Assembly: GCF_049959315.1 (NCBI RefSeq)
Contig: NZ_CP188201.1
Direction: 5' to 3' (one strand)
Source: Serratia proteamaculans_D
GTDB taxonomy: Bacteria; Pseudomonadota; Gammaproteobacteria; Enterobacterales; Enterobacteriaceae
Length of the DNA stretch: 64,000 nucleotides
In this document: positions 60,554 to 64,000 of the stretch, one piece after another
Position numbering within the stretch: position 1 is the first letter of the stretch
Layout of the letters: each line of letters opens with the position of its first letter
The notes under the pieces: generated by a model
Database searches by the model: none
The model's input: only the letters and a program-made list of their open reading frames with translations
Told to the model about the DNA's origin: nothing
Translations under genes and position numbers: made by a program

Positions 60554-61705
60554 ATGGACTCAATCAGTGTTGATGAACTCGCCCCAAAAAAAGATCGTTG
60601 GTATCGCATTGTGGAGGAATTACTGTCCGCTGCCGGTATTGCCATCAATGGCAACCGGGCCTGCGATATCAAGGTACACAACCCGGCGTTGTTTAAACGC
60701 ATTTTGCAGGAGGGTTCGCTGGGGTTCGGCGAAAGTTACATGGACGGCTGGTGGGACTGCGAGCGGTTGGACGCGCTATTTACCCGCGTCTTGCAGGCCG
60801 GCGTTGATGAACGCTTGCCAAAAAACCTGAGCGACATTGCGCGCATCGCCTATACCCGGTTGTTCAACCTTCAGTCACGCAAACGCGCCTGGCAGGTAGG
60901 TAAAGAACATTACGATATCGGCAACGATCTGTTCCGTGCAATGCTCGATCCCTATATGCAATATTCCTGCGGTTACTGGAAAGAGGCCGAAACGCTGGAG
61001 CAGGCTCAGTTGGCCAAGCTGAAAATGATCTGCGAAAAGCTGCAGTTGAAACCGGGCATGTCGTTGCTGGATATCGGCTGCGGCTGGGGCGGGCTGGCGC
61101 AGTATGCGGCGGAAAACTACGGCGTAACAGTGCACGGTGTGACCATTTCGGCCGAGCAGCAAAAACTGGCGCAGGAGCGCTGTGCCGGTCTTGACGTTGA
61201 AATCCTTCTACAGGATTACCGTGACCTGAACCGCCAGTTTGATCGTATTGTTTCTGTCGGCATGTTTGAACACGTGGGGCCGAAAAACTACGACACTTAC
61301 TTCCGTGTTGCCGCGCGTAATCTCAAACCCGATGGCCTGTTCCTGCTGCACACCATTGGCGCCAACCAAACCAATCTTCACGTCGATGCCTGGATAAACA
61401 AGTACATCTTCCCCAACGGTTGTCTGCCTTCGGTGCGCCATATTGCCGAAGCCAGCGAAGGGCGCTTTGTGATGGAGGATTGGCACAATATTGGCGCCGA
61501 TTACGATCGCACGCTGATGGCCTGGTATGAGAATTTCAAACAGGCGTGGCCGATGTTGTCCGAGGGCTATTCTGAACGTTTCGAGCGGATGTTCACCTAT
61601 TACCTGAACGCCTGTGCGGGGGCATTCCGCTCGCGTGATATTCAGCTATGGCAGGTGTTGTTCAGCCCGAAAGGCGTTGAAGGCGGGGTGCGGGTTTACC
61701 GCTGA
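60554..61705 (+). CDS. cfa: Cyclopropane-fatty-acyl-phospholipid synthase
   Basis: 383 residues, the E. coli Cfa length. An N-terminal lipid-binding region (about 1-110) with GFGESYMDGWWDCERLD is followed by an AdoMet methyltransferase domain with LLDIGCGWGGLAQYAA near residue 171. Catalytic-region motifs QYSCGYW, VGMFEHVGPKNY and CAGAFRSRDIQLWQV are intact. It methylenates unsaturated acyl chains of membrane phospholipids. In E. coli cfa lies elsewhere; here it occupies the place of the ybbLM transporter genes. Confidence 0.95.
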   Translation: MDSISVDELAPKKDRWYRIVEELLSAAGIAINGNRACDIKVHNPALFKRILQEGSLGFGESYMDGWWDCERLDALFTRVLQAGVDERLPKNLSDIARIAYTRLFNLQSRKRAWQVGKEHYDIGNDLFRAMLDPYMQYSCGYWKEAETLEQAQLAKLKMICEKLQLKPGMSLLDIGCGWGGLAQYAAENYGVTVHGVTISAEQQKLAQERCAGLDVEILLQDYRDLNRQFDRIVSVGMFEHVGPKNYDTYFRVAARNLKPDGLFLLHTIGANQTNLHVDAWINKYIFPNGCLPSVRHIAEASEGRFVMEDWHNIGADYDRTLMAWYENFKQAWPMLSEGYSERFERMFTYYLNACAGAFRSRDIQLWQVLFSPKGVEGGVRVYR

Positions 61706-61713
61706 GAAGAGAA

Positions 61714-61735
61714 GGGGCGCAGTGATTTGCGCCCC
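61714..61735. terminator. Hairpin between cfa and cnoX, probable terminator
   Basis: A perfect 8-bp stem GGGGCGCA / TGCGCCCC with a 6-base loop lies between two convergent genes. The minus strand continues TTCTCTTCTC, so it probably ends cnoX; the plus strand has no T run. Confidence 0.55.
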
Positions 61736-61741
61736 AAACTG

Positions 61742-62596
61742 TCAGTACAACAGCGAATACAGCTGGCGGCGGTATTTGGCGGCCAGCGCGTCGCCGGTGC
61801 CCAGTGCGGCCAGAATATCCATCAGTGTTTTACGCGCGCTGCCGTTGGCGGCGGCGAGATCTTTCTTCAGATGCCCGATCAACAGCTCCAGCGCTTCTTC
61901 ATTGCGCCCAACCTGATGAAGTTGCAGCGCCAGTTGCACGGCTAAGTCGACGTTCTCCGGCTGCTGCTCTACTTGCTGTTGCAACAGCTGAATTTCCGGC
62001 GTGTCGGCAGCCTGTTTCAGCAATTCAATCTGCGCCATCAGGCCCTGATAACGGGTATCTTTATCCTGCAACGGAATGGTCGCCAGTACGGCTTCGGCAT
62101 CTTCTGTACGGTTCAACGCGATCTGGGTTTCTGCCAGTGTCAAACCGATATCACTGCGTTGCTGGCTGGCTTGCCAGGCATCTTTCAACAGCGGCAGCGC
62201 TTCTGCCGCATTGCCTTCGGCCAACAGCTCGGTTGCCTGCGCCAGTTTCAGATCTTCTTCCTTCGGCAGGAAGCGCTGCAGGAATTCACGGATCATCTCT
62301 TCCGGCTGGGGGCCCTGGAAACCGTCTACCGGCTGACCATCTTTGAACAGATATACCGTCGGCAGCGAGCGCAGGCCGAACTGAGCGGCGATGGCCTGCT
62401 CGGTGTCACAATCCACTTTTGCCAGCAGGAACTGACCGGCATATTCCGCCGCCAGCTTATCGAGAATCGGGGTGAGTTGCAGACAGTGTTGGCTGCGATC
62501 CGACCAGAAGTAGAACACCACCGGCATGGACATTGACTGTTCCAGCGTCTGGTGCAGGTTTGTTTCGTTAATATCAACAACAGCTTGAGCTAGCAT
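61742..62596 (-). CDS. cnoX: Chaperedoxin CnoX (YbbN)
   Basis: 284 residues from MLAQAVVDINETNLHQTL, equal in length to E. coli CnoX; an in-frame ATG 30 bp upstream is possible. The N-terminal thioredoxin-like domain has the non-redox SQHC motif (FWSDRSQHCLQLTP) instead of CGPC. A long C-terminal TPR domain follows (about 115-284). CnoX holds chlorine-damaged proteins, guards their cysteines and passes them to GroEL and DnaK. It is followed upstream on the same strand by the ybbO and tesA genes. Confidence 0.94.
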   Translation of the reverse strand: MLAQAVVDINETNLHQTLEQSMSMPVVFYFWSDRSQHCLQLTPILDKLAAEYAGQFLLAKVDCDTEQAIAAQFGLRSLPTVYLFKDGQPVDGFQGPQPEEMIREFLQRFLPKEEDLKLAQATELLAEGNAAEALPLLKDAWQASQQRSDIGLTLAETQIALNRTEDAEAVLATIPLQDKDTRYQGLMAQIELLKQAADTPEIQLLQQQVEQQPENVDLAVQLALQLHQVGRNEEALELLIGHLKKDLAAANGSARKTLMDILAALGTGDALAAKYRRQLYSLLY

Positions 62597-62676
62597 GTAA
62601 TTTTCTCTCTGATCTTGCGGAGCCATTGGCTTTTAGATGGGGGCGGGACGGCATTCTTCAACCCCGGACAGCCAAA

Positions 62677-63453
62677 TTAACCGTTGCTGCGTAACACCCA
62701 GTCCAGACAGCGGCCGGGCAGAATGCGGCGTAAAACGCTTAGCGCGTGCGCCAGCAGGGTCACCGGATACCGCAGTTTGGCCCTTGGGCTTTCCAGCGCG
62801 TGGCGTAATTTGGGCAAAATCGCCTCCGGCGGCAGCGTCAGACGTTTGGCAATGCCGGGGTTATGCACCGGTTTGTCGCTCTGCGCCTGATTGACGTTCT
62901 GGGTAAAGTGGGTGGAGATCGGACCGGGTTCTATCAGGCTGACCTGAATGCCGGTGCCGTGCAGCTCCATCCGCAGTGCGTCGGACCAGGCTTCCAGCGC
63001 AAACTTGCTGGCGGCATAGGCTCCGCGTCCGGCGCTGGACACCAGCCCCATCACCGAACTGGTCTGAATAATCCGCCCCTCGCCGTGCGGCAGCATCGCC
63101 GGCAACAGCAACTGGGTCAACTGGTGGGTGCCGAACAGGTTGGTGGCGAACTGCCGTTCCAACTGCTGACGGGAAATGCTGCTCAGCGGGCCGTACACAC
63201 CAAAACCGCCGTTGTTGAACAGGCCATACAGGCGGCCGTCGGTCAGTTCGATCACCTGTGCGGCGGCGCGTTCGACGCTGGCGCTGTCGTCCAGATCCAG
63301 CTCAATGCCTTCCAGCCCAAGCTGACGCATATTTTCAACATCCTGCGGCTTGCGGCAGGCGGCCAGCACCCGGTAACCACGGTTACGCAGATCCTGCGCG
63401 GCAATCAATCCAATCCCGCTGGAACAGCCGGTTATCAATACTGCTTTTTGCAT
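62677..63453 (-). CDS. ybbO: Short-chain dehydrogenase YbbO
   Basis: 258 residues of the classical SDR family. The NAD(P)-binding TGCSSGIG motif is at residues 8-15, a NNGG segment lies near 81, and the catalytic Ser and YAASK (Tyr and Lys) near 147-151. An R-K pattern in AACRKPQDV suggests NADPH preference. E. coli YbbO reduces aldehydes. The gene lies immediately downstream of tesA, as in E. coli, so a lipid-related substrate is plausible. Confidence 0.92.
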   Translation of the reverse strand: MQKAVLITGCSSGIGLIAAQDLRNRGYRVLAACRKPQDVENMRQLGLEGIELDLDDSASVERAAAQVIELTDGRLYGLFNNGGFGVYGPLSSISRQQLERQFATNLFGTHQLTQLLLPAMLPHGEGRIIQTSSVMGLVSSAGRGAYAASKFALEAWSDALRMELHGTGIQVSLIEPGPISTHFTQNVNQAQSDKPVHNPGIAKRLTLPPEAILPKLRHALESPRAKLRYPVTLLAHALSVLRRILPGRCLDWVLRSNG

Positions 63454-63478
63454 AACTTTACCTAGTGTACAGCCCTAT

Positions 63479-64000
63479 TTAGTTGGACTCGTGTTTTACT
63501 AACGGTTCCAGGCGTTCCGCCATCCAGGTGGCGATAAACGGTTGGGCATCCTTATTGGGATGCAATCCGTCATCCTGCATCCATTCCGCTTTCACCACCA
63601 CCTGTTCCATATAGAACGGCAGCAGGGGAATGTCGAATTGTTTGGCAAGCTGCGGGTAAATTGCAGTGAAGGCCTCGGTATAGCGGCGGCCATAGTTGGG
63701 CGGAATACGGATTTGCATCAACAGCGGCTGCGCGCCGGCTTGCTGTACCAGCGTGATGATTTGGCTGAGGTCGCGTTGCAGATCCTGCGCCGGGAAACCG
63801 CGCAGACCATCGTTGGCACCCAGTTCAATCAGTACCCAGCGTGGCTTATGTTGTTTCAGCAGCTCGGGCAGACGTGCCAGCCCCTGAGCGGCGGTGTCGC
63901 CGCTGATGCTGGCGTTGACCAGCTGCGGTTCACCCGGTTTTTTCTGCCATTGGTCGGCCAACAGCGTCGGCCAGGCTTGCGCCACCGGCAAACGGTAACC
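63479..64000 (-). CDS. tesA: Multifunctional acyl-CoA thioesterase I / lysophospholipase L1, N-terminus outside window
   Basis: The last 173 codons are present; the gene continues past the right edge, so the signal peptide and the nucleophile GDSLS block are missing. SGNH-family blocks II, III and V are visible: the Gly in ASISGDTAAQGL, the Asn in ELGANDGLRGF, and the Asp and His of DDGLHPN. E. coli TesA is a periplasmic thioesterase, esterase and lysophospholipase. It is transcribed toward ybbO. Confidence 0.94.
   Translation of the reverse strand, partial: GYRLPVAQAWPTLLADQWQKKPGEPQLVNASISGDTAAQGLARLPELLKQHKPRWVLIELGANDGLRGFPAQDLQRDLSQIITLVQQAGAQPLLMQIRIPPNYGRRYTEAFTAIYPQLAKQFDIPLLPFYMEQVVVKAEWMQDDGLHPNKDAQPFIATWMAERLEPLVKHESN

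Noticed and set aside
1..64000. tRNA or rRNA genes, CRISPR arrays, integrases and complete insertion sequences
   Set aside because: None was recognised; the islands appear without an attached integrase or tRNA attachment site.

Overview
The window is a stretch of enterobacterial chromosome, most probably from a Serratia species of the Yersiniaceae. Gene content and order follow the Escherichia coli region cof-decR-mdlAB-glnK-amtB-tesB-ybaY-atl-ffs-(hha-tomB)-acrBAR-mscK-ybaM-priC-ybaN-apt-dnaX-ybaB-recR-htpG-adk-hemH-gsk-ybaL-fsr-ushA-ybaK-chiX-ybaP-cueR-ybbJ-qmcA-cnoX-ybbO-tesA almost gene for gene. The proteins are clearly homologous to those of E. coli but diverged, and most of the sequence is GC-rich. 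Assignment to Serratia is an inference from gene content, not a database result. No tRNA, rRNA, CRISPR array or complete insertion sequence was seen.

The conserved backbone is interrupted by accessory blocks. (1) At 9.8-18.7 kb, after the 4.5S RNA gene, lie an orphan phage tailspike-like gene, a decayed IS3-family transposase fragment, an exported alkylsulfatase, and an adenine uptake and deamination pair (adeQ-ade) divergent from a LysR regulator. (2) At 19.6-23.4 kb, between tomB and acrB, sits a zinc-starvation module. It holds a three-gene zinc-type ABC importer preceded by a predicted 48-residue membrane peptide, plus the zinc-free ribosomal protein paralogues L31B and L36B. Both transcription units begin at sequences that look like Zur operators. 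(3) At 40.7-44.4 kb, between adk and hemH, is a CdaR-type regulator, a GntP-type permease and a glycerate kinase. (4) At 52.3-56.5 kb, between ushA and ybaK, is an AT-rich block with a pyruvyltransferase-like gene, two family 2 glycosyltransferases and a 3' remnant of a further gene. (5) A cyclopropane fatty acid synthase gene lies between qmcA and cnoX.

Several regulatory elements can be read directly. They include a sigma-54 promoter and an NtrC-like site before glnK, tandem PurR-like palindromes before ade, two Zur-like boxes, and an AcrR-type operator. There is also a sigma-32 promoter before htpG, a CueR-type 19-bp-spacer promoter before a stand-alone copper chaperone gene, and the programmed -1 frameshift site in dnaX. 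The small RNA ChiX lies between ybaK and ybaP.

Functionally the window combines nitrogen sensing (glnK-amtB), drug efflux (acrAB, mdlAB, fsr), mechanosensing (mscK) and replication or repair (dnaX, recR, priC, ybaB). It also covers purine salvage (apt, gsk, ade, adk, ushA), metal homeostasis (the Zur module, cueR-copZ), protein quality control (htpG, cnoX, qmcA) and lipid chemistry (tesA, tesB, cfa).
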